From Gammaproteobacteria bacterium (GTDB lineage Bacteria; Pseudomonadota; Gammaproteobacteria; Steroidobacterales; Steroidobacteraceae): DNA of 60,099 nt. Positions within the stretch are counted from its first letter, which is position 1. Each line of letters starts with the position of its first letter. The notes under the pieces were generated by a model that did no database searches, had not been told where the DNA came from, and saw nothing but the letters and a program-made list of their open reading frames with translations. A program made the position numbers and the translations under genes. Below are positions 18,994-27,936 of this stretch, piece after piece. Location of the stretch: NCBI GenBank assembly GCA_028293745.1, contig JAQGOF010000169.1, positions 1 to 60,099 of the forward strand. Reading direction: 5' to 3'.

Positions 18994-19670
18994 AGATGGC
19001 TATACATCAACTCCCAGGCCCCCGCCGGGCTGACGTGGTGTAGCGCAGGATCGTCCGTGTTCGGGTGGACCAGCAGCCCCAGTTCAACCATGCGGCGGAT
19101 AGGGTGATCGATCGCCCACCGCTGCGGCTCGAGCGTACGCAGGTAGTAAGAGTTGGTAGGCACGACAGTGAACACAATCCCCTGATCGATGCACCGCTTC
19201 ACCAACTCGGGATTGTCGACAACCGTGTAGCCATGGTCGACCCGGTCGACCTGCAACCCATCCACTGCAGTTGCAACGTTCTGCCACGACGTTCCGAACT
19301 CCCCCGCGTGCGCAGTCAATCGCAACCCGGCCGCTTTTGCCATCCGGAACGCGTCGCGGAACAGCTCCGGCGGCCGATACGTTTCCCGATAGTCGATGCC
19401 GATGCCTGCAACGCCCGCTTGCCGGTTAACAATCACCAAATCGACCATTTCGTTCGCCTCGGCGACTTCAGCCTCGCGATCAATTGCCGGAATCAGCAGT
19501 GAGGAGATTGAAAAATCGGTGTGTGCGTCGCGCATGCCACGCACAATGGCTGCCTTGGGATTGGGCCGAATGGCTTGCGGGCGATGATGTTGAACGGAAT
19601 CGAGGGTAGTTGGGCGGATGAGGATCGCAAGCGCGCGTGGCGTTTGGAATGGCCCGGGGAATTTGACGTA
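18990..19670 (-). pseudogene. Adenosine deaminase-like fragment
   Basis: The minus-strand frame contains FSISSLLIPAIDRE, GIDYRETYRPPELFRDAF, AGLRLTAHAGEFGTSWQNVA, VDRVDHGYTVVDN and VHPNTDDPALHHV: the central and late blocks of adenosine deaminase, including the HAGE and NTDDP metal and catalytic motifs. The N-terminal HLHLEG block is not found and the C-terminus is cut at YSHL by the join with the TonB-receptor piece. Sequence upstream of about 19670 is not recognisable. Probably non-functional. Confidence 0.65.
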
Positions 19671-19798
19671 CTGGCGGCGAAGCTCGGCCCGGGCTGGTAA
19701 GCCGCGCTCGCTTTTGATAGGCGCCACCGCACACGACGCTCTGCCGCGCGGTTGCCGAATGCGCGCGGCAGAGCGTCGGCTCGTGGCCACTGTCAGTT

Positions 19799-20521
19799 TC
19801 AACCATTGTGTTGCATGTCACGCAGCCACTTGCTCGTCTCCTCGACTGGTCGCCTGATCAGGTATAGACCGTCATTCGCGAGCAGGAAAGTTGTGCCGGT
19901 TTCGGCATTCGTAATTTCCTCGCGGACCTGCTTTACCGTACAAACAAGAGCCGGTTCCTTCGAGCCCGCCGTGTCAACCACCTGGTAGTCCCGAGGCGCG
20001 GGGGTACTTGCATCAGCCTTTGCATCGGCCTGGCTGGCAACTGTAAATCCTTCAGTGCCCAAGAGCATGGCCGGGCCCTGCAACGTCAGTCCTTGCACCC
20101 TATCGAGGGCGGGAGAGTCAGCCTTGCGCAAGTCCAACACCGCATCCATCCGGCTCTGCCGGAAGTGGACCAGTTCTTTCCGCTCTCCAAGTCCGGAAAC
20201 AAAGTCGAACGGTCCGCGGGCGTCCAGCTGTACCGAGCCCTCGCCTGTGACATGGGCCGGATCCGTGACGTCAAGGACAACCAGGCGCCCACCCCGGTTC
20301 TGCTCGATATAAAGAAGCGTTTTGCCGTCAATCGTCTCGTGCAGGAACATCGCGTCACCGGACTGCCGCGATAATTCCGGCAGCTCCTTTGGGTGCACGA
20401 CGACAATATTGTTGGCGGCCCGGGCAGAAGCGGTTTGAGCCGCGATGCTGCCGATTGCAGCAATGGCAATCGCTGTCCGGCGAAGGCTCTTTGAGAGCCG
20501 GCTGTCTACATACTCTTTCAT
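19799..20521 (-). CDS. Exported protein of unknown function with beta-propeller-like repeats
   Basis: The protein has 240 residues when started at the ATG preceded by GAGGAGAAAG. It has a Sec signal peptide (ending ARA) and beta-strand-rich segments such as LLYIEQNRGGRLVVLDVTDP, which recalls LVIVD repeats. A Thr/Pro linker and a C-terminal part ending RRPVEETSKWLRDMQ follow. One cysteine lies near the end. I do not recognise a characterised homologue. It lies between the deaminase remnant and a LysR gene. Confidence 0.6.
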   Translation of the reverse strand: MKEYVDSRLSKSLRRTAIAIAAIGSIAAQTASARAANNIVVVHPKELPELSRQSGDAMFLHETIDGKTLLYIEQNRGGRLVVLDVTDPAHVTGEGSVQLDARGPFDFVSGLGERKELVHFRQSRMDAVLDLRKADSPALDRVQGLTLQGPAMLLGTEGFTVASQADAKADASTPAPRDYQVVDTAGSKEPALVCTVKQVREEITNAETGTTFLLANDGLYLIRRPVEETSKWLRDMQHNG

Positions 20522-20625
20522 GGCGCTTTCTCCTCTAAGCCGGAAGTGCCCGGCAGGAGGCAAAGTAGCCCCGACCGATATAGATCACAAATACATCGTT
20601 AGTATCTCTGCGTTATTATTTTGAT

Positions 20626-21519
20626 CTATCGAGCATTGGCCACCAGGTGTTCGAAGTCCTGCAGGAAGGCGAGTGCACTGCGCTTGTGGTGACGGCCCCG
20701 TAGTCTCAACGAGTAGAGCGGACGCTCGAGCCGGAGGCGCGGCGTCTTCAGCGCAACCAGGTGGCCGGAGCGCAGCTCCTCCACGACGCACAGCTCTGAG
20801 ATCCAACCGACACCGCCGCCTCCCATGGCCGCGCGCTTCAATGCTTCCGAGCTGTTGATCTGCAGCCCACAGCGGAGCACTACGCGCTGGCGGGTAAAGG
20901 CGCGCTCGACGATCTCGCGTGTTCCCGAGCCCGGCTCCCTCAAAATCGAGGGCGATTCCGCGAGCGATCGCACCGACAGCCCTTTCGCCTTGGCGAGGGG
21001 GTGCTGCGGTGCCACCACGGCGACGATGCGATCGCGTTGAAATTCCTTCGCTTCAATTGCCTCGTCCTGAACTCTCCCTTCCACGAAGCCGAGCGCGAAT
21101 CGCGAATCGAGAACGCCCTTGACGATCTCCTCGGTATTGCCGACCTCAAGGTTGAGGCTCACCTTCGGATAGCGAGTGTGGAAGGCCGCTACGAAAGGCG
21201 GCAGCAGATAGGTGCCCAAAGTGTTACTTGCGCCGATCGCAAGCTGGCCGCCTTCGACATCTGCGAGCTCGCGCAAGGCGCGCTCGGCCGCCTCATCGAG
21301 CCCGAAGATCCGCTCGGCATAGCTCAAGAGGACCTGGCCTGCCTCTGTCAGGCGCATTCCCCGCGGCAGGCGATCGAACAGCGCAACTCCCAGCCGCTCC
21401 TCCAATGTGCGCAATTCACGCGATACGGCCGGTTGCGAGGTGTGCAGTAGTCGGGCGGCCGCATTGACGCTGCCGGCCTTGGCCACGCCATGAAAGACCG
21501 AGAGGTGCCGGAGGTTCAC
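20626..21519 (-). CDS. LysR family transcriptional regulator, divergent from sorAB
   Basis: The 297-residue LysR protein has an N-terminal winged helix (HLSVFHGVAKAGSVNAAARL, then TSQPAVSRELRTLEERLG). Its effector-binding domain begins LAIGASNTLGTYLLPPFVAA, in the CysB/CbbR style that often senses small anions or metabolites. It is transcribed away from the sulfite dehydrogenase gene 126 bases off, so it probably regulates sorAB. The ligand is not evident. Confidence 0.9.
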   Translation of the reverse strand: MNLRHLSVFHGVAKAGSVNAAARLLHTSQPAVSRELRTLEERLGVALFDRLPRGMRLTEAGQVLLSYAERIFGLDEAAERALRELADVEGGQLAIGASNTLGTYLLPPFVAAFHTRYPKVSLNLEVGNTEEIVKGVLDSRFALGFVEGRVQDEAIEAKEFQRDRIVAVVAPQHPLAKAKGLSVRSLAESPSILREPGSGTREIVERAFTRQRVVLRCGLQINSSEALKRAAMGGGGVGWISELCVVEELRSGHLVALKTPRLRLERPLYSLRLRGRHHKRSALAFLQDFEHLVANAR

Positions 21520-21645
21520 AACGACATATCAAAAGGATAACGCAGGGATGCTGACAATGTATTTGTGACCTGACCTGCGTCAAGCCTAATTTGGCGGTCA
21601 GCGGCCACGGCCGGCTTCGTAACGGACCATACTGGAGGACCTTCC

Positions 21646-22890
21646 ATGCAGCGATCCACTTCCCTGAGGCCGCAGTTATCGCGGCGGCGCTTTCTCGCGC
21701 GTGCAGGCGGGATCGGCTTGACGGGATTGCTCGGCGCATCGGCCTGGGAGGCCATGGCAGCAACGCTCGTTGAGCTTCCCATGGTCAACGGTCAGCGCGA
21801 GCTGGTCACGGACTTTCCGCAGAAGGGCGCCATGCTCCTGCAGCGTACCCGCCCACCGCTGCTCGAAACGCCGTTCGAGGTTTTTGACCAGGGCGTGTTC
21901 ACGCCCAATGATCGCTTCTACGTGCGCTGGCACCTGGCGAACATCCCCACCAGCATTGATCCGGCCACGTTCCGACTCAACATCCGCGGCCATGTCCAAC
22001 AGCCGGTTGCGTTGACGCTCGATGAGCTGGTGCGGGAATTCAAGCCATTCGAGATTGCCGCCGTCAACCAGTGCTCCGGCAATTCCCGCGGCTTCTTCAG
22101 TCCGCGCGTGGCGGGCGGGCAATGGGCCAACGGCGCCATGGGGAATGCCCTATGGAAGGGCGTGCGTTTGAAGGACGTGCTCGATCGGGCAGGCGTCAAG
22201 GCCGGGGCTGTGCAAGTGCGCTTCAGTGGGCTCGATACCGGCCTGCTTCCGCAAACACCCAACTTCATGAAGTCGCTCGCCATCGATCACGCCCGCGATG
22301 GCGAAGTCATGATCGCCTACGCAATGAACGGAGAGCCGTTGCCACTGGTGAATGGCTTCCCGTTGCGATTGGTTGTGCCGGGGTGGTATGCGACCTATTG
22401 GGTCAAGATGCTCGATAACATCGAGGTGCTCGACAAGCCCGATGACAACTTCTGGACGACCAAGGCGTACTTGATTCCCGACACTCCGTTTGCCAACGTT
22501 CAGCCAGGGCAGCAGGGCGTGAAAATGATCCCGATCAACCGGATGCTGCCGCGCTCGTTCTTCACCAATGTCCGGGAAGGAGCCGTCCTCAAGGCGGGGC
22601 AGGGAACAACCGTGCGGGGAATCGCTTTCGGCGGTGACACTGGAGTGGCGAAGGTTTTGTTCACATCCGACGCCGGGGGCCGCTGGCAGGAAGCACGGCT
22701 CGGACCGGATCAGGGTAAATACGGCTTCCGTCAGTGGGAAGTACCGTTGCGCCTCTCATCGCCAGGTCCGCACAAGCTGATGATCAAGGCAGTCAACACG
22801 GCAGGCAACGCGCAGCCCGATCACCCCAATTGGAACGGCGCGGGCTTCATGCGCAACGTGATCGAGTCGGTGTCCGTGCAGGCAAGCTAG
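21646..22890 (+). CDS. sorA: Sulfite:cytochrome c oxidoreductase, molybdopterin subunit (SorA-like)
   Basis: The 414-residue protein begins with a twin-arginine signal (SRRRFLARAGGIGLTG). The sulfite-oxidase fold follows: the Mo-binding cysteine is Cys143 in NQCSGNSRG, and WKGVRLKDVLDRAGV and LVVPGWYATYWVKML are family blocks. A dimerisation domain ends the protein. It would oxidise sulfite to sulfate in the periplasm and pass electrons to the cytochrome encoded next (17-base gap). The cytochrome partner and Tat signal distinguish SorA from the YedY/MsrP reductase. Related thiosulfate enzymes (SoxCD) are less likely without other sox genes. Confidence 0.88.
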   Translation: MQRSTSLRPQLSRRRFLARAGGIGLTGLLGASAWEAMAATLVELPMVNGQRELVTDFPQKGAMLLQRTRPPLLETPFEVFDQGVFTPNDRFYVRWHLANIPTSIDPATFRLNIRGHVQQPVALTLDELVREFKPFEIAAVNQCSGNSRGFFSPRVAGGQWANGAMGNALWKGVRLKDVLDRAGVKAGAVQVRFSGLDTGLLPQTPNFMKSLAIDHARDGEVMIAYAMNGEPLPLVNGFPLRLVVPGWYATYWVKMLDNIEVLDKPDDNFWTTKAYLIPDTPFANVQPGQQGVKMIPINRMLPRSFFTNVREGAVLKAGQGTTVRGIAFGGDTGVAKVLFTSDAGGRWQEARLGPDQGKYGFRQWEVPLRLSSPGPHKLMIKAVNTAGNAQPDHPNWNGAGFMRNVIESVSVQAS

Positions 22891-22907
22891 CCATTGTGAG
22901 GAACAAC

Positions 22908-23342
22908 ATGAGTACCAACCTACGCAACGTCACGCTGATCTGTGCGGTCCCGATCCTGTTGGGCGTCGCGCTTGCGACCGGCCTGGCCTGGTCGGGCACC
23001 CCTGATTCCACAGCCGCCGTGGCCGCGGCGGCCAGCGGTCCTGTGCAAAAATGGGCGAAGGTCAGCGTCGAATTGCCCGCGAGCCACGCTGCCTTCCCAC
23101 CGGGTAACGGCGCGGACATCGCCAATGGTCAATGCCTGATATGTCACTCGGCAGGGATGGTGTTGCGTCAACCTCCGCTCACGCTGGATGAATGGACCGG
23201 CGAGATCAACAAGATGCGCAACTCGTTCGGCGCACCGCTGCCGGCGGATCAGGTCGGGGTGCTGGCCAGGTACCTGGTGGGCATCAACGGCCGGCAGCAG
23301 TCCCCGAAGGGTCCCGCTGCCGTGGATGGACAAGGTAGTTGA
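22908..23342 (+). CDS. sorB: Cytochrome c subunit of sulfite dehydrogenase (SorB-like)
   Basis: This is a 144-residue exported cytochrome with an N-terminal hydrophobic signal and a single heme site, CLICH (Cys76, Cys79, His80). The distal side EWTGEINKMRNSFG supplies the probable methionine ligand. It is directly downstream of the molybdenum subunit with its own GTGAGG ribosome site. It would accept electrons from SorA and hand them to a terminal oxidase. Confidence 0.87.
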   Translation: MSTNLRNVTLICAVPILLGVALATGLAWSGTPDSTAAVAAAASGPVQKWAKVSVELPASHAAFPPGNGADIANGQCLICHSAGMVLRQPPLTLDEWTGEINKMRNSFGAPLPADQVGVLARYLVGINGRQQSPKGPAAVDGQGS

Positions 23343-23352
23343 TAGTCTCGGC

Positions 23353-23372
23353 GCCGGCCTCACGGCCGGCGG
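23353..23372. terminator. Hairpin between convergent sorB and hydrolase genes
   Basis: CGCCGGCC and GGCCGGCG form a perfect 8-bp stem around the loop TCAC, midway between two convergent stops. There is no T-run on either side. It probably acts as a bidirectional end signal, possibly with Rho. Confidence 0.5.
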
Positions 23373-23385
23373 CATGACAGCAGCG

Positions 23386-24216
23386 TTACGCTTTGATGAA
23401 GGCCAGCAGGTCCGCGTTGATGGTTTCGGCCTCGGTGGTGGGCATGCCGTGCGGAAAGCCCTTGTAGGTTTTCAACGTGCTATTGCGCAGCAACTTTGCC
23501 GACAGCGGTGCCGAATCGGCATACGGCACAATCTGGTCGTCATCGCCATGCATCACCAGCACCGGCACGGTGATCTTCTTCAGGTCGTCGGTGAAGTCCG
23601 TCTGGGAGAAGGCGACGATGCCGTCATAGTGCGCCTTGGCGCCTCCCATCATCCCCTGGCGCCACCAATTCCAGATCACTCCCTGAGAGGGTTTCGCACC
23701 AGGCCGGTTATAGCCATAGAACGGTCCAGCCGGCAGATCGTAGTAGAACTGGGCTCGGCTGGCAGCGAGCTGCGCCTGCAACCCGTCAAAAACCTCTTTG
23801 GGCAGTCCGCCCGGATTGTTCGCCGTCTTGACCATCAGCGGTGGCACCGCGCTGATGATCGCCGCCTTTGCCACACGGGTTTCGCCGTGGCGCGCCAGGT
23901 AGTGCACCACTTCGCCGCCGCCGGTTGAGTGGCCAACATGCACCGCGCGCTTGAGGTCAAGATGTGCGGTCAGCGCCGCTACGTCGTCGGCGTAATGATC
24001 CATGTCATGGCCGCCGCCGGTCTGGGTGGAGCGGCCATGGCCGCGTCGGTCGTGGGCGACAACGCGATAGCCGTTCTTGAGGAAGAACAGCATCTGCGTG
24101 TCCCAGTCATCGGCACTCAAAGGCCACCCATGATGGAAGACGATCGCCTGCGCGTCCTTCGGTCCCCAATCCTTGTAGAAAATCTCAGTGCCGTCTTTCG
24201 TGGTGATCGTGTTCAT
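23386..24216 (-). CDS. Alpha/beta hydrolase, cofactor-free chloroperoxidase type
   Basis: The 276-residue protein starts with the family signature [14 protein letters not shown]. The oxyanion segment is [12 protein letters not shown], the nucleophile elbow GHSTGGGE, the acid HGDDDQIVP and the His FPHGMP. These are the marks of non-heme chloroperoxidase/esterase-type hydrolases, which hydrolyse esters and can make peracids. The ATG at 24216 follows AGAGAGG; an upstream in-frame GTG is less well placed. No link to the neighbours is apparent. Confidence 0.88.
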   Translation of the reverse strand: MNTITTKDGTEIFYKDWGPKDAQAIVFHHGWPLSADDWDTQMLFFLKNGYRVVAHDRRGHGRSTQTGGGHDMDHYADDVAALTAHLDLKRAVHVGHSTGGGEVVHYLARHGETRVAKAAIISAVPPLMVKTANNPGGLPKEVFDGLQAQLAASRAQFYYDLPAGPFYGYNRPGAKPSQGVIWNWWRQGMMGGAKAHYDGIVAFSQTDFTDDLKKITVPVLVMHGDDDQIVPYADSAPLSAKLLRNSTLKTYKGFPHGMPTTEAETINADLLAFIKA

Positions 24217-24314
24217 GTCGAGCCTCTCTGTCACTGCCTTCCATTTTCAACCCTCAAGCTCCGACCCGTCTTGTCGGTTGGTTCCGTGTTTTGGACGATT
24301 GGCCCGCGTTTTGG

Positions 24315-25397
24315 TCAATTGGATCGCGCGAGGGGACTGCCCGTCACCTGGCTCCAGGCGAGGCTGGCGAGCTTGGGAAACGCCTTGACACGCTCGTGCG
24401 CCTGCGCGGATGCAGCGGTGCCTCGTGCTACGCGGCCTTTGATGCCGTGGAAGATCGCCGCAATCCGGAAGAAGTTGAACGCAATGTAGAAGTTGTAATC
24501 AACCGTGGGAATCATTGGCCGGCCCGTGCGTTGACAGTAGGCGGCGACATAGTCAGTTTCACTCGGGACATTGAGCGCGTCGAGGTCGGCGCCTGCCAGG
24601 CCCGGGACGATGTCAGGTGGCATGCGATACATCATCGCGTTATAGGTGAAATCGGCAAGAGGATGACCCAGCGTCGAAAGTTCCCAATCGAGCACGGCCA
24701 GGATGCGCGGCTCCGTGGGATGAAAGATCATGTTGTCGCAGCGGAAGTCACCGTGCACGATCGAGGTTTCATCACCGGCCGGGATATGCGCCGGCAGCCA
24801 CTCGATCAATCGATCCATGTTCGGATCCCGCCCCGCCAGTGAGTCCTCGACGTACTGCCTGGACCAGCGCGCGATCTGGCGCTCGAAATAGTTGCCCGGT
24901 CGCCCGAAGTCCGCAAGACCGACGGCGGCAAAGTCGACCCTGTGAAGCTGCGCGAGCGTACCGTTCATTGCGTCGAAATAGACTGGACGCTCGCCGCGCG
25001 AGACCTCAGGGAAGGTGGCGTCCCAGAAGACGCGGCCTTCCACCATGTCCATGATGTAGAACCAGGTACCGATGACACTGTCATCGGTGCACAGCTCGTG
25101 AACGTGCGGCACCGGGAATCCGACCGAGTCCAGCGCGCACAGCACCCGCGCCTCACGCTCGACAGCATGCGCGCCCTTGAGCAGCGGCCCCGGCGGTTTG
25201 CGACGCAGAACATAGTTATGGTCGGGCGTCACGAGCTTATAGGTGGGGTTTGACTGCCCGCCGCTGAACTGTTCGACGCGCAACGGACCGCGAAAGCCAT
25301 CGATATGCGCGACCATCCATTCGCTCAGCCGGGCCTCGTCAAACCTGTGTGCCACACGCACCGCCGTCGTTCCAGCATCGGCGGGTGGGACATTCAC
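24315..25397 (-). CDS. Phosphotransferase (APH/ACAD10-ACAD11 kinase type)
   Basis: The 360-residue aminoglycoside-phosphotransferase-fold kinase has FSGGQSNPTYKLVTPDHNYV (nucleotide lid), ALDSVGFPVPHVHELC, the catalytic loop VHGDFRCDN and the metal site LAVLDWELSTLGHPLADF. The GTG start overlaps the stop of the upstream acyl-CoA dehydrogenase (GTGA), so the two are translated together. This arrangement matches LvaA/ACAD11-type kinases that phosphorylate the hydroxyl of hydroxyacyl-CoA before elimination. Substrate inferred from context; an ATG at 25448 inside the dehydrogenase is a weaker start. Confidence 0.87.
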   Translation of the reverse strand: MNVPPADAGTTAVRVAHRFDEARLSEWMVAHIDGFRGPLRVEQFSGGQSNPTYKLVTPDHNYVLRRKPPGPLLKGAHAVEREARVLCALDSVGFPVPHVHELCTDDSVIGTWFYIMDMVEGRVFWDATFPEVSRGERPVYFDAMNGTLAQLHRVDFAAVGLADFGRPGNYFERQIARWSRQYVEDSLAGRDPNMDRLIEWLPAHIPAGDETSIVHGDFRCDNMIFHPTEPRILAVLDWELSTLGHPLADFTYNAMMYRMPPDIVPGLAGADLDALNVPSETDYVAAYCQRTGRPMIPTVDYNFYIAFNFFRIAAIFHGIKGRVARGTAASAQAHERVKAFPKLASLAWSQVTGSPLARSN

Positions 25398-26566
25398 GCC
25401 TGCGTGCTCTGTAATTGGTCGCGCTTGATCTTCTTGGCCAGCGACCATTTGTGCACCTCGGTTGGGCCGTCATAGATGCGAAACGCACGGATCTCCCGAA
25501 ACACCTGCTCGACTATGGTATCCCGGGTCACACCGGTGCCGCCCATGATCTGCACGCAACGGTCTGCGATCCGGAACAACGCGTCGGCCACCGCGACCTT
25601 CGCCATCGAGCTTTCTACGGTGCCCAGCGCACCGGTGTCGAGTACGTCAGCGGCCCAGTCGATCATCAATTCTGACTGCTTGAGATCGATCAGGTTGTCG
25701 GCCAGCATGAAGCCGACGCCTTCGTGGTCGACCAACAGCTTGCCGAAGGCTTCGCGTTTGCAGGCATACGCCGTCGCGATTTCCTGTGCGCGTGTACATG
25801 CTCCGTGCCAGCGCATGCAGTGCGAAAGCCGGGCCGGGCTGAGTCGGATCTGCGCGTATTTGAAACCTTCGCCGCTCGCACCCAGCATCTGGCTGGCGGG
25901 CACACGCAGGTCATCGAGAGTAATCAGTGCATGACCGCCGGGCGTCGAGCTGTCGATGGTATCGAGTACGCGCTCGATCCGAATGGCGGGGTCAGGCAAG
26001 TCAACCAGGAACATGCAGGCGCCGTCGGCCGATTTGGCCATGACGATGCCGACGCTGGCGCCCTTGGCTCCGGTTATGAATGCCTTGCGGCCGTTGATGA
26101 TCCAATGGTCGCCGTCGAGCCTGGCACTCGTCTTCAGCATCGATGGATCGGAGCCAGCGCCGCCGTCCTCGGCAGGTTCCGTCATGAAGAAGGCCGAGCG
26201 GACCCGCCCTTGCACCAACGGCTCCAGGAAGTGCGTTTTTTGCTCGGCAGTTGCGACCTTGCCGAGAAGATACATGTTGCCCTCGTCCGGCGCTGCAGTG
26301 TTGCAAGCAAGCGGCCCGAGCGGAGACAGGCCGGTTCTCTTCAGAATCATCGCGGTTTCGCGCTGCGAGAGGTGACTGCCATCGCGACGAATGTGCGGTG
26401 TCAGCACGCCCGCCGCGCGAGCCTTCTCGCGAAGCTCCATGACCAACTCGTCGGTGGGGCCATGGCTCGTGAGTCGCGGGTCCCGCTCGTAAGGAATGAC
26501 AACGTCACGGACAAAAGACTCGACGTTCGCCGCGATGTCCGCAGCCGCTTCGCGTCCGGCATTCAT
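25394..26566 (-). CDS. Acyl-CoA dehydrogenase (ACAD10/11, LvaC-like)
   Basis: The 390-residue flavoprotein has the ACAD blocks AFFMTEPAEDGGAGSDPSM, WIINGRKAFITGAKGA, ALITLDDLRVPASQMLG, MGGTGVTRDTIVEQVFREIR and RIYDGPTEVHKWSLAKK. The start ATG follows AAAGGGAG; the longer upstream frame lacks homology. It is the first gene of a coupled pair with a kinase. In ACAD10/11 and levulinate (lva) systems such a pair removes a 4-hydroxyl by phosphorylation and elimination. Ordinary fatty acyl-CoA dehydrogenation is the fallback. Confidence 0.88.
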   Translation of the reverse strand: MNAGREAAADIAANVESFVRDVVIPYERDPRLTSHGPTDELVMELREKARAAGVLTPHIRRDGSHLSQRETAMILKRTGLSPLGPLACNTAAPDEGNMYLLGKVATAEQKTHFLEPLVQGRVRSAFFMTEPAEDGGAGSDPSMLKTSARLDGDHWIINGRKAFITGAKGASVGIVMAKSADGACMFLVDLPDPAIRIERVLDTIDSSTPGGHALITLDDLRVPASQMLGASGEGFKYAQIRLSPARLSHCMRWHGACTRAQEIATAYACKREAFGKLLVDHEGVGFMLADNLIDLKQSELMIDWAADVLDTGALGTVESSMAKVAVADALFRIADRCVQIMGGTGVTRDTIVEQVFREIRAFRIYDGPTEVHKWSLAKKIKRDQLQSTQA

Positions 26567-26619
26567 ATGGATGACTCCCTTTGCGTGAAGGCACGGTGCC
26601 TCAATTGTACCTAACGCTC

Positions 26620-26703
26620 CTAGAGGTGCATGAGTGCCGACACTATGGCCGCCGAAGCGAACCCTGCTCCCAGGGCTGCCCACTCTTTCTTCGTGACGGC
26701 CAT
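26620..26703 (-). CDS. Possible 27-residue single-span membrane peptide
   Basis: The frame gives MAVTKKEW followed by AALGAGFASAAIVSALMHL, a basic start and one hydrophobic span. It lies 196 bases downstream of the small membrane-protein gene on the same strand. No ribosome site is obvious and no homologue is recognised. Listed as a weak possibility only. Confidence 0.2.
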   Translation of the reverse strand: MAVTKKEWAALGAGFASAAIVSALMHL

Positions 26704-26899
26704 CGTGATGAATGCGCAGCCCGCCCCGAGCACACTCGGCCAACCGCCGTCGAGGCATCCGGCGGCCACAAAGGCGTGGTGTTCGAGCGAGGTCTGCGGC
26801 AATCGAGAGAGGCTCGCCGCGCGTACGCGAAGCGGCGTTCGGCGCCGGGCTCATCGGCCAGGCGAGGCAGGCAGAGCAGGGATTCGCACCGGTGGGGCT

Positions 26900-27121
26900 T
26901 CAGACGGCGCTGGTTTGAAGTCGCTGGTGTTGGACCGTGCCGATCACGTTGATGCACAGAGCGCAAAGACAGCCGACCAACAATACACATCCGCCCCATG
27001 GGCCCGACAGCAGCGACGCGACGGCCGCCGCCGCGACGATTCCAAGGACCCAGACCGCCAGCATGCCATCATCGACAAACAGTCCGGCGAGTTCCCGAAG
27101 CGCTCGCGTAAGCAGCCTCAC
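26900..27121 (-). CDS. Small two-span membrane protein
   Basis: The 73-residue protein has two hydrophobic segments (GMLAVWVLGIVAAAAVASLL and GGCVLLVGCLCALCINVIG) and short charged ends. Its ATG overlaps the stop of the upstream membrane-protein gene (ATGA), which implies coupled translation and a joint function. No family is recognised. Confidence 0.6.
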   Translation of the reverse strand: MRLLTRALRELAGLFVDDGMLAVWVLGIVAAAAVASLLSGPWGGCVLLVGCLCALCINVIGTVQHQRLQTSAV

Positions 27122-27861
27122 GACCGCACCCGCATGCCCGGCCTGCGTACGAATTCGATGGTTGCGAGTGCCACCAGCAGGAAGAGGGCGGCAATTCCGA
27201 GAATCGCGAAATCCGCGCCTGGCCAGGCAATACCGAGGCCTTCTCCCGTCCAGAACACACCGAATGCCGACAGCAATGTCCCAACTGCGAACTTCAGGGT
27301 GTTCTCGGGCAGTCTTGCGAGCGGACGACGCACCGCCCAGCCAATCGCGATGATCAGGCCGCAGGCTGCCATTGCTCCGAGGCTTGCGGGGCCGAGCAGT
27401 CCGTGACCAGCGCCGACTGCGAGCACGATGAACACGACCTCGAGCCCTTCCAGAAGCACGGCTTTGAAACTCGCCAGGGCGGCGAGCCGATCCAGCCGCG
27501 CAGGACGACGCGCGGCGTTGCGCAACAGGGCGGACTCGCGCTCGAAAATGATCTGCTCATCATGCAGCGGGATGATGCCGACCGCTCGCAGAATCGCCTT
27601 GCGAAGCCACCGCATGCCAAACAGCAACAGCAGAACGCCAATCACGAATTGAAGCGCGTGAAGCGGAACGTGTTCGAGGAGCGGACCCAGCATGAGGACT
27701 ATCAGCGCAAGCGCGACGAGTCCTGCGAGTGCGCCAGTGCCGGCGGATCGCCAGCCGCGAACGGTGGCAACAGCGAGCACGATCGTGACGGCTTCTACCG
27801 CTTCGACCAGGGAAGCCAGGAATGCAGCCGAAATGGCCGGGAAGGCCACGCTCAGGCTCAT
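27118..27861 (-). CDS. COG4280-like membrane protein with duplicated E-x-x-E motif
   Basis: The 247-residue inner-membrane protein has about six or seven spans and an evident internal duplication. ASLVEAVEAVTIVLAVATVR near the N-terminus matches VLLEGLEVVFIVLAVGAGHG in the second half. Paired acidic residues in such repeats recall the REGLE motif of FTR1 iron permeases and the E-x-G-D motif of UPF0016/TMEM165 cation transporters. A metal-ion transport role is therefore plausible but unproven. A soluble charged loop (residues 100-130) separates the repeats. Its leader region contains a strong nested hairpin (27937-28001). Confidence 0.65.
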   Translation of the reverse strand: MSLSVAFPAISAAFLASLVEAVEAVTIVLAVATVRGWRSAGTGALAGLVALALIVLMLGPLLEHVPLHALQFVIGVLLLLFGMRWLRKAILRAVGIIPLHDEQIIFERESALLRNAARRPARLDRLAALASFKAVLLEGLEVVFIVLAVGAGHGLLGPASLGAMAACGLIIAIGWAVRRPLARLPENTLKFAVGTLLSAFGVFWTGEGLGIAWPGADFAILGIAALFLLVALATIEFVRRPGMRVRS

Positions 27862-27936
27862 AAAGCCGTCAGCCTTCCAGGCACCGACATTGACTGCCCC
27901 AGGTCAGCCCGGTGGCGTCGCGCCCGGCAAGAAAGA

